DNA from: Sulfurovum sp.
GTDB taxonomy: Bacteria; Campylobacterota; Campylobacteria; Campylobacterales; Sulfurovaceae
Reading direction: 5' to 3'
Length of the DNA: 45,226 nucleotides
Assembly: GCA_027071315.1 (NCBI GenBank)
Contig: JALSUP010000018.1
Coordinates: forward strand, 1-45,226
The notes under the pieces were generated by a model. It saw only the letters and a program-made list of their open reading frames with translations, did not search any database and was not told where the DNA came from. The translations under genes were made by a program, and so were the position numbers. Of this stretch, positions 27,954 to 35,900 are shown piece after piece (within the stretch, counting starts at the first letter, position 1; each line of letters starts with the position of its first letter).

Positions 27954-27975
27954 GTAGGGTGCGTAGTCACGCACC
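27954..27975 (+). repeat. REP-like palindrome between purE and glyQ
   Basis: A GTAGG head precedes a 7-bp stem GGTGCGT / ACGCACC with an AGTC loop. It follows the purE stop by four bases and could act as a transcript-end hairpin. Confidence 0.6.
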
Positions 27976-28004
27976 AAAAATAAACCATAAAGAGAAAATG
28001 AGAA

Positions 28005-28898
28005 ATGAATAAAGATGCCATTACTTTTAGCACGATGTTACTAAAACTACAACAATTCTGGGCAGAGCAGGGGTGTAATATTGTACAGCCTTATGATATT
28101 CCATCGGGAGCAGGGACATTTCACCCTGCTACACTACTGAGAAGTCTTGACTCTAAACCCTGGTCAGCAGCCTATGTTGCTCCTTCACGCCGTCCTACCG
28201 ATGGACGCTACGGAGAGAACCCAAACCGTTTGGGTGCCTACTATCAGTTTCAGGCACTCATTAAACCAAGTCCTGACAACATTCAGGAGCTTTACCTGAA
28301 GTCTTTGGAGTATTTGGGCTTAAATCTTCAAGAGCATGACATCCGTTTTGTAGAAGACAACTGGGAGTCTCCGACACTGGGTGCCTGGGGGCTTGGCTGG
28401 GAAGTCTGGCTCGACGGTATGGAAGTAACACAGTTCACCTACTTTCAACAAGTAGGGGGAATTGCCTGTGACCCGGTAGCCGTTGAAATTACCTATGGTA
28501 CAGAGCGTTTGGCAATGTATCTGCAGGGTGTTGAGTCTGTGTATGACCTGGTATGGAACAAAATGGGCGATACAGTGACCACGTATGGTGACGTACACAA
28601 AGAGACAGAGTATGAATTTTCCAAATACCACTTTGAAGTGGCCAATGTAGAGAATTTGTTCCAGCATTTTGAAGATGCTTCCAATGAGTGTAAAGTCTGC
28701 CTCGATGCCGGGCTTCCATTGCCTGCCTACGACCAGTGTATGGTTGCTTCTCATGCCTTCAACGTTCTGGATGCGAGAAAAGCGATCTCTCAGGCGCAAC
28801 GTCAGAATTATATTTTGAAGGTGAGAGAGCTTTCTATTGGGTGTGCTCAACTTTATAAGGCTCAGGAAGATGAGCGTAATGCGAGGGTGAACGCGTAG
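28005..28898 (+). CDS. glyQ: Glycyl-tRNA synthetase alpha subunit
   Basis: GlyQ is the catalytic class II subunit of the tetrameric bacterial glycyl-tRNA synthetase. The 297-residue protein is highly conserved: [48 protein letters not shown] and [29 protein letters not shown] precedes the ATG. The beta subunit gene glyS is not in the window, as usual in Campylobacterota, where the two are apart. It begins the block glyQ-NIF3-FlgZ-WaaA. Confidence 0.97.
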   Translation: MNKDAITFSTMLLKLQQFWAEQGCNIVQPYDIPSGAGTFHPATLLRSLDSKPWSAAYVAPSRRPTDGRYGENPNRLGAYYQFQALIKPSPDNIQELYLKSLEYLGLNLQEHDIRFVEDNWESPTLGAWGLGWEVWLDGMEVTQFTYFQQVGGIACDPVAVEITYGTERLAMYLQGVESVYDLVWNKMGDTVTTYGDVHKETEYEFSKYHFEVANVENLFQHFEDASNECKVCLDAGLPLPAYDQCMVASHAFNVLDARKAISQAQRQNYILKVRELSIGCAQLYKAQEDERNARVNA

Positions 28899-28949
28899 GT
28901 TCGATTTTATCGAACGGGTATATTGATGTCTATCTGATATTTTAACACA

Positions 28950-29047
28950 GCGTAGGTCGGGGTGCCCTCACCCCGACATTCAATATGCATACAATATATC
29001 TATATCCATTTGAATTTTTGTCGGGGTAAGGGTACCCCGACCTACGG
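28950..29047. repeat. Composite inverted pair of REP-like palindromes (BIME-like)
   Basis: Two 9-bp hairpins, GTCGGGGTG / CACCCCGAC (28956-28977) and GTCGGGGTA / TACCCCGAC (29020-29041), face each other. Their outer 12 bases, CGTAGGTCGGGG and CCCCGACCTACG, are perfect reverse complements, so the whole unit can also fold as one large hairpin. The spacer 28899-29396 holds this element, a T-rich inverted repeat and no gene I can support. Confidence 0.75.
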
Positions 29048-29233
29048 AAGCATAATATATAATAAACCAAATTGTGAACTTGGTAGAGCAATTGATGGCT
29101 TGGCTTTCGCCGGATGTCTAACTGTACATTAAATCAAATTATCTTCTGTGGGGAAAACGGATGCCTGTAGAAGTATGAATTGTTATAAAACCTTCTGAGG
29201 CACGCCAGCAGTTTGTGCTTTTTTCTTTTTTGG

Positions 29234-29277
29234 TTACTTTTTTCTTTTTTTGCGCATTGCAAAAAAGAAAAAAGTAA
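29234..29277. repeat. Long T-rich/A-rich inverted repeat
   Basis: TTACTTTTTTC plus a seven-T run and GC pairs with GC, six A, GAAAAAAGTAA (one-base bulge), giving a stem of about 19 bp with a short GCATT loop. A second T-rich copy lies just upstream (29218-29231). The flanking wording (CAGTTTGTGC... GGTTAC) resembles a common intergenic repeat in Proteobacteria, from memory. Confidence 0.6.
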
Positions 29278-29396
29278 TGAAGAGAAACAACGCCACAAAT
29301 GTGATGAATAGGAATTTTAGAAAACAATTTACAATATGCATTCTCACGTACAGCATGGGAACGAGTCGATTTATAAAAAATGATAAAAGGTATAAA

Positions 29397-30128
29397 ATGA
29401 TCTTACAAGAAGTATATGATTTTCTGGACAAAATCAGCCCCTTTGAATTGCAGGAAAAATGGGACAACTCCGGTCTCATCGTTGGTGACATGAGCAGAGA
29501 AGTCACACAAACCATCCTTTCTCTGGATGTCGATGAAGAGATAATCGCTTCAGCAAAAGAGGGCACACTTTTTATTGTGCATCACCCCCTTATTTTCGGG
29601 AAACTCACCCAGCTTGATTTTGCCAAATACCCCTCGAATCTCATTGAAAAGATGATCCTCAAAAAGCAGTCACTTATTGCCATGCATACCAATTTTGACC
29701 AGACACATTTGAACAAATATGTCTTTGAAAAAGTATTGGGCTTTAAACTTGCATCACAAAACCCTTTTGTCTGCATTGCAAAAGGTGAGTGGAAATATAA
29801 AGCCTTATTGACGCTTCTAAAAGAGAAACTTGGGCTTCCGACACTTAAAGTCATTGGTAAAAAAGAGAGCATTAAAACCATTGCCTTGACAACAGGTGCA
29901 GGGGCATCTCTGATGGATGAGGTAGAGGCCGACTGTTTTCTTACCGGTGACATTAAATACCATGATGCTATGAAAGCCATGAGTGAAAATTTGATGATGG
30001 TGGACATCGGTCACTATGAATCTGAACGCTATTTTGCTGAGATTTTACTGGATGAATTGAAAGTTTTACCTATTTTGGCTATAATTGCGAATTCTAAAAA
30101 CCCATTTCATATTGAAACAATAGAATAG
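29397..30128 (+). CDS. NIF3/DUF34 family metal-binding protein
   Basis: The 243-residue protein is a member of the NIF3 (GTP cyclohydrolase I type 2-like) family, conserved but of unclear function. Metal-site residues are VHHPLIF (His62, His63), MHTNFD (Asp101) and GHYESE near the C-terminus; the start FELQEKWDNSGLIVG is typical. The frame is open from within the upstream inverted repeat; the ATG at 29397 has AAAGG upstream and fits the family start. The glyQ-NIF3-FlgZ order matches H. pylori HP0960-HP0958. Confidence 0.9.
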   Translation: MILQEVYDFLDKISPFELQEKWDNSGLIVGDMSREVTQTILSLDVDEEIIASAKEGTLFIVHHPLIFGKLTQLDFAKYPSNLIEKMILKKQSLIAMHTNFDQTHLNKYVFEKVLGFKLASQNPFVCIAKGEWKYKALLTLLKEKLGLPTLKVIGKKESIKTIALTTGAGASLMDEVEADCFLTGDIKYHDAMKAMSENLMMVDIGHYESERYFAEILLDELKVLPILAIIANSKNPFHIETIE

Positions 30129-30184
30129 TGGGCTAAATACGCTCAAATAAATTGAGAACCCCGTAAACTCCTAAAGGACATAGA

Positions 30185-30910
30185 TTGAACAAACACTTAC
30201 AAGAACTTATTGACCTCTCTAAAATCGATAAGGCGATAGACAGCTATAATCCACAGTTGGAAGCAGCAGATAAAAAATTAAACAAAGTACAAAAAAAGAT
30301 CGATATGGCTCAGGCTGAATTCGATGACTTGACTGCTGGCATTGCAGACAATGAAGAGAAAGTCAAAACATTTGAAGAGCAGTTGACACTTTTAAATGAG
30401 CAGCTTGCATCAAATGTTAAAAAATCTAAAGAGATCACGACAGAAAAAGAGATGAAAGCACTCTCTCTGGAAGAAGATATTGCAAAAGAGAAAATGACTT
30501 TTGCCAATGAAGAGATCGAAAGACTTCAGGGTATGAATGAATCAAAAAAAGAGCTATTGACTGAGTCAGAGTCAAAGGTCAATTTGTTGACAGCTGAATT
30601 TTCAGAGATCAATAGTGAAATTTCTGTTGAAAAAGCAGTCATTGAAAAAAGTAAAAGTGAGCTTTTTATTAAAAGAGAAGAGTTGAGCAGAAATGTTGAA
30701 CAGAAAGTGCTCTCATTTTATGAAAAGATCCGTATCTGGGCAGGAAACACAGCAGTTGTTCCTGTGAAGAAGCAGGCATGTTACGGTTGTTACATGAAAC
30801 TCAATGACAAGACATACTCAGAAGTGATCAAAGCAGACGAAATCTGTAACTGTCCTCACTGTGGTCGTATTCTTTACATTGAAACTGAAACTGAGACTGA
30901 AGAAGCGTAA
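30185..30910 (+). CDS. Coiled-coil zinc-ribbon protein, FlgZ/HP0958-like
   Basis: The 241-residue protein is a long coiled-coil hairpin (about 20-180) followed by a C4 zinc ribbon with CYGC (199-202) and CPHC (223-226). H. pylori HP0958 (FlgZ) has this design. There it stabilises sigma-54 and binds flagellin mRNA, linking it to flagellar gene expression. Here the same role is inferred from fold and gene order. Translation starts at a TTG with AAAGGA six bases upstream. The C-terminus is a short Glu/Thr run. A REP-like palindrome follows the stop immediately. Confidence 0.82.
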   Translation: MNKHLQELIDLSKIDKAIDSYNPQLEAADKKLNKVQKKIDMAQAEFDDLTAGIADNEEKVKTFEEQLTLLNEQLASNVKKSKEITTEKEMKALSLEEDIAKEKMTFANEEIERLQGMNESKKELLTESESKVNLLTAEFSEINSEISVEKAVIEKSKSELFIKREELSRNVEQKVLSFYEKIRIWAGNTAVVPVKKQACYGCYMKLNDKTYSEVIKADEICNCPHCGRILYIETETETEEA

Positions 30911-30981
30911 GCGTAGGGTGGGTTTACCCACCTTCAATAAGACAATTTGAGTCGATGGGGGGGAGATCCCACCTTGCGCGA
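30911..30981. repeat. REP-like palindrome plus degenerate inverted partner
   Basis: GCGTAGG is followed by GGTGGGT / ACCCACC (30917-30932) with a two-base loop. About 25 bases on, GATGGGGGGGAGATCCCACC resembles a decayed inverted copy. The pair fills the spacer between the FlgZ-like gene and waaA. Confidence 0.55.
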
Positions 30982-30993
30982 ATGGAGACAACA

Positions 30994-32154
30994 TTGTTTT
31001 TTTATTTTTACACACTTGTCTCCTTTCTCCTCTATTTTTTAGCCCTTCCCTTTTTATTTTTATTCTCTTTTAAAACAAAATACAGAGCATCTATTCCCGC
31101 ACGCTTTTTTTTATGGAAAAATCCTCCATTGAAGTCTGACGGTATCTGGTTCCACTCCTGTTCATTTGGAGAAGCCAAAGCCATTAAACCTCTGGTAGAC
31201 AAACTCCCCTCAGAACTTTTACATATGAGTACCACCACACAGACAGGTTATCAGGCGATCTCGGAGTACACGGATCAAAGTCGTTATCTGCCGTTTGAGT
31301 CGCTGCTTTTCTTTTGGGTGAAACCTCAAAAAGTCTTAGTGGTCATGGAAGCGGAGTTCTGGTATCTGCTTTTTGCTCTGGCACAGAAAAGAGGTGCCAA
31401 GACACTGCTTATCAACGCGCGTATGTCTGACCGCTCTTTCCCGAAGTATCAGCGTATAGGCTGGCTTTACAGAGAGATATTTAAATATATCGATGAAGTC
31501 TATGCCCAGACGGCATTGGATAAAGAGCGTCTGGAGTCATTAGGTGCCAAAAATGTAAAGGTCACGGGGAATATCAAGCTCTCTGAACTTCCTGAAGTCT
31601 CTAAAAAACTGGAAAAACCAAACGGTCTGCTGCTTTGTGGTGCAAGTACCCATAAGGGTGAAGAGAGTTTAATACTGAAGGCTTTTTCTGATTTTAGAAA
31701 AGAAAATCCGGAGGCCAAACTGGTGCTGGTCCCCCGACATCCTGAACGTTTCGATGAAGTTTCCCGCATGGTGGAAGATTTTAGTAGAGAAGAAGCATTC
31801 AGCTGGCAAAGATACTCTCAAAGTGCAGATTTTACCAGGGATGTTATTGTAGTTGATACCTTAGGTGAGTTGGTCAATATCTACACTATTTCAGATATTG
31901 TCATCCTGGGAGGTGCCTTTGAACCCATAGGCGGACACAATGCAGCAGAAGCCGCCCAGTTCGGCTGCAAGATCATCTCCGGCAAACACTACTTCAACCA
32001 GAAAGATATTTTTGATGCGATAGAAGGCATCGCCGTGGTAGAAGCCTCAAACCTCTCACGCAGATTATCACAGTATGGACTGTTAAAGCCGACACGGATC
32101 AAGCATCACTCTGATATTTCAGCCATTATGGAGAGTATTAAAGAAGCTTTATAA
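30994..32154 (+). CDS. waaA: 3-deoxy-D-manno-octulosonic acid (Kdo) transferase
   Basis: WaaA adds Kdo to lipid IV-A in lipopolysaccharide synthesis at the inner membrane. The protein is about 386 residues with a hydrophobic N-terminus. Family signatures include HSCSFGEAKAIKPL with the catalytic glutamate, EAEFWYLL, NARMSDRSF, GASTHKGEE, LVPRHPERF and GGAFEPIGGHNAAEAA. Two starts compete: ATG at 30982 with no visible ribosome-binding site, and TTG at 30994 with GGAG six bases upstream; I prefer the TTG. It follows the FlgZ-like gene, as in H. pylori (HP0957). Confidence 0.93.
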   Translation: MFFYFYTLVSFLLYFLALPFLFLFSFKTKYRASIPARFFLWKNPPLKSDGIWFHSCSFGEAKAIKPLVDKLPSELLHMSTTTQTGYQAISEYTDQSRYLPFESLLFFWVKPQKVLVVMEAEFWYLLFALAQKRGAKTLLINARMSDRSFPKYQRIGWLYREIFKYIDEVYAQTALDKERLESLGAKNVKVTGNIKLSELPEVSKKLEKPNGLLLCGASTHKGEESLILKAFSDFRKENPEAKLVLVPRHPERFDEVSRMVEDFSREEAFSWQRYSQSADFTRDVIVVDTLGELVNIYTISDIVILGGAFEPIGGHNAAEAAQFGCKIISGKHYFNQKDIFDAIEGIAVVEASNLSRRLSQYGLLKPTRIKHHSDISAIMESIKEAL

Positions 32155-32157
32155 AAG

Positions 32158-32188
32158 TGACAGAAAAGGGTTAACACCTTTTCTGTCA
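32158..32188. terminator. Bidirectional terminator between waaA and the glycine-rich gene
   Basis: TGACAGAAAAGG and CCTTTTCTGTCA form a perfect 12-bp stem with a seven-base loop between two convergent stops. The T-rich inner arm and the flanking AT-rich DNA suit termination from either side. Confidence 0.75.
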
Positions 32189-32198
32189 GGATACTGTA

Positions 32199-32561
32199 TT
32201 ATTTCTTGTTTCTGGAAACGACTTCTTTGCCTTTCCCGGCACCTTTTTCAGCGCCCTTTTCAGCACCTTTGACCGTACCTTCAACAGCTCCCGCTACGGC
32301 ACCTACTGCACCACCGACAACATCACCCACTACAGGGACGACCTCATGGCCTTCTTTAGCGCCTTTCTCAATACCTTTCCCTGTACCTACCACGGCACCG
32401 GTAGCCGCACCTGCCGCTGTACCGATCGTTCCGCCTGCCAGACCGGCTGCACCTTCGGCACTTTTCTCTACAACCTGTTTAGCTTCGTTCGCGAAAGCCG
32501 AGCCTGTAAGTCCGATGAGCAGAGTGGCTGCTATTAATGATCCTATAATAATTCTTTTCAT
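32199..32561 (-). CDS. Exported glycine-zipper-like protein, function unknown
   Basis: The 120-residue protein has a signal peptide (about 1-24, ending SAFA). The mature part consists of small residues: GxxxG-type repeats such as GGTIGTAAGAATGAVVG, then a KGAEKGAEKGAGKGKE tail. Glycine-zipper segments usually pack in or on membranes; the Lys/Glu tail is probably soluble. No family is assigned. AAAGGA precedes the ATG. The plus-strand open frame over the same bases is a low-complexity shadow. Confidence 0.7.
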   Translation of the reverse strand: MKRIIIGSLIAATLLIGLTGSAFANEAKQVVEKSAEGAAGLAGGTIGTAAGAATGAVVGTGKGIEKGAKEGHEVVPVVGDVVGGAVGAVAGAVEGTVKGAEKGAEKGAGKGKEVVSRNKK

Positions 32562-32672
32562 GTAAAATCCTTTTATTGAAGTGATATGTATTTCTACACC
32601 TTATATTTTACATAATTTATGGTTAATAGTCAAGAAAATTGAGTGACCTGTTGGTATAATCTAAACTAAAAC

Positions 32673-32727
32673 TTGCATTATTATCATAAAATATGATACA
32701 ATATAATAAATGTACGGATATCGTACA
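32673..32727 (+). promoter_or_regulatory. Promoter region with two dyads upstream of the riboswitch
   Basis: A perfect TATAAT (32702-32707) lies just before the riboswitch. TTGCAT (32673-32678) is a possible -35, though its spacing (23) only suits the alternative -10 GATACA (32695-32700). Two perfect dyads flank the -10: TATCATA-aaa-TATGATA (32682-32698) and TGTACG-gatat-CGTACA (32711-32727). They are plausible operator sites. A further TATAAT lies at 32655-32660. Confidence 0.5.
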
Positions 32728-32728
32728 A

Positions 32729-32804
32729 ATTGATGTGCCAAACCTATCGTGAGATAGGGACGGAAAGCCACGAGTCTGAGGTTTCAGAAAGTCGGGTTGC
32801 CAAT
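32729..32804 (+). ncRNA. Cyclic di-GMP-I (GEMM) riboswitch
   Basis: The segment matches the GEMM-I consensus closely. GCCAAACC is followed by P2 CCTATC / GATAGG capped by a GTGA (GNRA) tetraloop. The conserved linker GGACGGAAAGCCACGAG comes next, then P3 with an inner perfect stem TCTGA-ggtt-TCAGA, and finally GTCGGGTTGCC. ATTG (32729-32732) and CAAT (32801-32804) close P1. The family binds the second messenger c-di-GMP and controls motility, adhesion and surface-protein genes. It precedes the DUF1800/DUF1501 genes by about 175 bases. No U-tract terminator follows, so control may be at translation or RNA stability. The identification is from consensus memory, without a covariance search. Confidence 0.88.
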
Positions 32805-32891
32805 ACTCTCATAAAGCTGCAAACATAGCAAAGTATTTGCTCACCTCATTATCTTTAACCTTGTATATTTTAAAAGTGCGAGGAGATATGA

Positions 32892-32993
32892 ATGAATTAT
32901 ATTACATTAAAAAAACTTTTAATGACATTAGGATCAAATATTGGAGCAGCGGGCTCATTATGTGACCGGAGGAGTATGAGATGCGCGATTTAA
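32892..32993 (+). CDS. Possible 33-residue leader peptide between riboswitch and DUF1800 gene
   Basis: An ATG at 32892 has GAGGAG six bases upstream, better than many real genes here. It opens a 33-codon frame (start MNYITLKKLL, end RRSMRCAI) that overlaps the first 13 bases of the DUF1800 gene in another frame. The N-terminal half is basic-hydrophobic. It may be a translated leader that couples the riboswitch to the large gene, a remnant, or chance. No homology is claimed. Confidence 0.4.
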   Translation: MNYITLKKLLMTLGSNIGAAGSLCDRRSMRCAI

Positions 32994-35900
32994 AACATCT
33001 TATATGGATTTTTGTGGCATTAAGTACTTTTGGCTGGTCAGCTGCACCTACCATAGAAGGTGTACCGGATACCAATGCCATACCGGGTCAGAATTATGTG
33101 TATCAGCCTACTGCAGCCGATGCGGACGGTGATACACTGACATTCGTCATTAAAAACCAACCTTCATGGACGAACTTCGACAGTACAACAGGGAGATTGA
33201 GTGGTATCCCGTCGGTATCGGACAGGGGAGAATATTCGAATGTCAATATAGGTGTGACTGACGGTACGACGACGACCTGGGGTAATCCGATGGTGAACAT
33301 CGGTTTCACCCTTGTGGTCGATACACCTCCGACGATAGAAGGTGTCCCCGAAACACATGTTATTCCCGGAGAAGCATATGTTTTTCAGTCTACTGCTGCA
33401 GATGCGGATGGCGATCCTCTTACCTTTGTGATAAACAATAAGCCGGTCTGGGCGAACTTCGACAGTACGACAGGCAGGTTGAGCGGTACTCCGTCCACAT
33501 CGGACAGGGGGGAATACCCGAATATCAATATCGGGGTCAGTGACGGTCTGAGAACGACCTGGGGCAACCCTGTCATCAACAGTGGTTTCACTCTTGTGGT
33601 CAATACACTGCCTGTGATCAGCGGTACACCGCTGACATCCATACGGGCGGGGCAGACATACAGCTTCACTCCTACCGCCAGTGACAGCGACAATGATACT
33701 CTGATCTTTATGATCAGGAACAAACCCTCCTGGGCAACTTTCGATCCGGCTGACGGTACACTCTCCGGTACACCGCAGGCGGATGACCGTATGCAATATA
33801 ATGAGGTCATCATTGCCGTCAGCGACGGTCTGGAAGAAAGCTGGATACCCGCGTTCAACCTCAGGGTCGAGAACAATCCGCCGGTGATCTCCGGTACGCC
33901 GGACCCTGTAGCGCTGGTAGGTACCCAATACCGTTTTACACCGACCGTGAGTGACAGTGATGGGGATGCGATCCATTTCCGTATCATCAATAAACCGCCG
34001 GGTACGACGTTCAATACGGAGACAGGGGAATTAAGTGCCTATGCCCCAGAGACAGCTATTGATATGACAGCAAAAGATATTACCATCATAGCGATCGATG
34101 AAAAATATGCGCAGGCACAACTGCCACCCTTTTCTGTTACTGTGAGAAATGCAAAGTATTTCGATGCACCTGAACTCCTGGGTACGCCGTCTACGTCAGC
34201 GATAGAAGGCGAGAGCTACAGTTTTTTGCCCAAAGTACATTATTATGGTGAGGGAAGGGTGGTCTACAGTATCGAGAACAAACCTTCCTGGACGGAGTTC
34301 AGTACCAATACAGGTAAACTCAGTGGTATTCCCCATGCGGAAGATGTAGGTACATCAGACGATATTGTCATCACTGCCCATGCCGGGAACGGTACTACCT
34401 CGAGTTATGCACCGTTCAAGATCACGATCACCTCGACACAGGCATCCAGTCGGGAAGCATTCAACCTTTTACTGCATGCAAGTTTCGGTCCTACGGAAGC
34501 ATCGATCCGGGAAGTGATGGATATGGGGATTGAAGCATGGGTGGAGAACCAGTTATCCCTTCCTTCGGCATACGACAGCAAAACGGATGGATACCTGACT
34601 TATCTTGAACGTTATATTCAAATCGCACAAACAGTGGACCCAGACAACAGTGCCTGGAACAGTGCAACGATCGCAGAATATACGGCTGAACGCACGGATG
34701 AGGCACCAGATGTAGCGGTCTTTAAGTTCGGACCGAAAATATTCCCTTCTGTCTGGTTCGAAAATGTACTGCATGATGAAGACCAGCTTCGTCAAAGAGT
34801 CGCATTTGCGCTCAGCCAGATCCTGGTGATAGACGGAGTGAGAGAGGGTGCTGCATCATTCTATGATATTTTGGTGAAAGACGCTTTTACGAACTACAGG
34901 GACCTGTTGATCGATGTCACTTTCTCCGCGGAAATGTGCAAACACCTGACATACAGCGGTAGTAGAGGAGATGACCCCAAATACCATGCGGATGAAAATT
35001 ATGCGAGAGAACTGATGCAGCTTTTCACCATAGGACTGCATAGAATGTATCTTGACGGAACACCGGTCTATAATAACGGTGCATTGATAGAGAACTACAC
35101 CTCTTCGGATATTGAACAGATCGCGAGGGTCTTTACCGGGTGGGATCTGTACGGCAATCAGCAATTTGGCAGGTACTCTGTGGAATTTGCTGACAATACC
35201 CGGCCGATACATCTTTTTTCAAATGGTATATATCATGACTATGGTGAAAAAGAGATCACGTTGGAGGGCTACGGTACTACCATTTCCGGTGCGGATCCAC
35301 GTCAGGAGATCACAGATGTTATTGATAATCTGATGCAGCATCCCAATACCGCCCCCTTTATTTCAAAGCAGTTGATCATGCGTCTGGTCACATCGAATCC
35401 AAGCCCGGCTTATGTGGCGAGGATAGCCAGTGTATTCAATGATAACGGTCGGGGGGTCAAAGGCGATCTCAAATCGGTCGTCCGTGCCATTCTTCTCGAC
35501 CCGGAAGCACGCAGTATCGATCCGTTGATCGCCAAAAAAGTCAAAGAGCCGTTACTGGCATATACACAGTTTCTCCGTACATTCGATGTAGGATACGCCC
35601 CTGTAGCCTGTGATGCCTCACTGCTTGGAGGAAAATCCGGATTAAAGGTCAGTAACATTTATGTGTTCAAGAGTGATTTTCAGATGGGACTTGGAGAAGG
35701 GCCTTTGACGTCACCTACGGTATTTAACTTTTATGACAACAGTTTCGTACCGAATGATGCCGGCTTCCGTGACAATGCTTTGGTGTCACCCGAGTTCCAG
35801 ATCGTCAACGAGCAGAGTATCACGTTCCTCTCCAATCTGTTTTTTGAGGCACTTTATGCGTATAACAAAGATGACCATATGGTATCACGCGGTCTTCTCC

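Noticed and set aside
29047-29220. Spacer after glyQ searched for a tRNA or small RNA gene
   Set aside because: No cloverleaf or conserved tRNA motifs; only AT-rich DNA and repeats are seen.
32206-32565. 119-codon plus-strand ORF rich in Ala/Pro/Ser
   Set aside because: Low-complexity mirror of the glycine-zipper protein, which has a proper signal peptide and ribosome-binding site.
33164-33976. 270-codon minus-strand ORF opposite the CADG repeats
   Set aside because: Its length comes from the repeated codon pattern of the real gene on the plus strand; no start signal.
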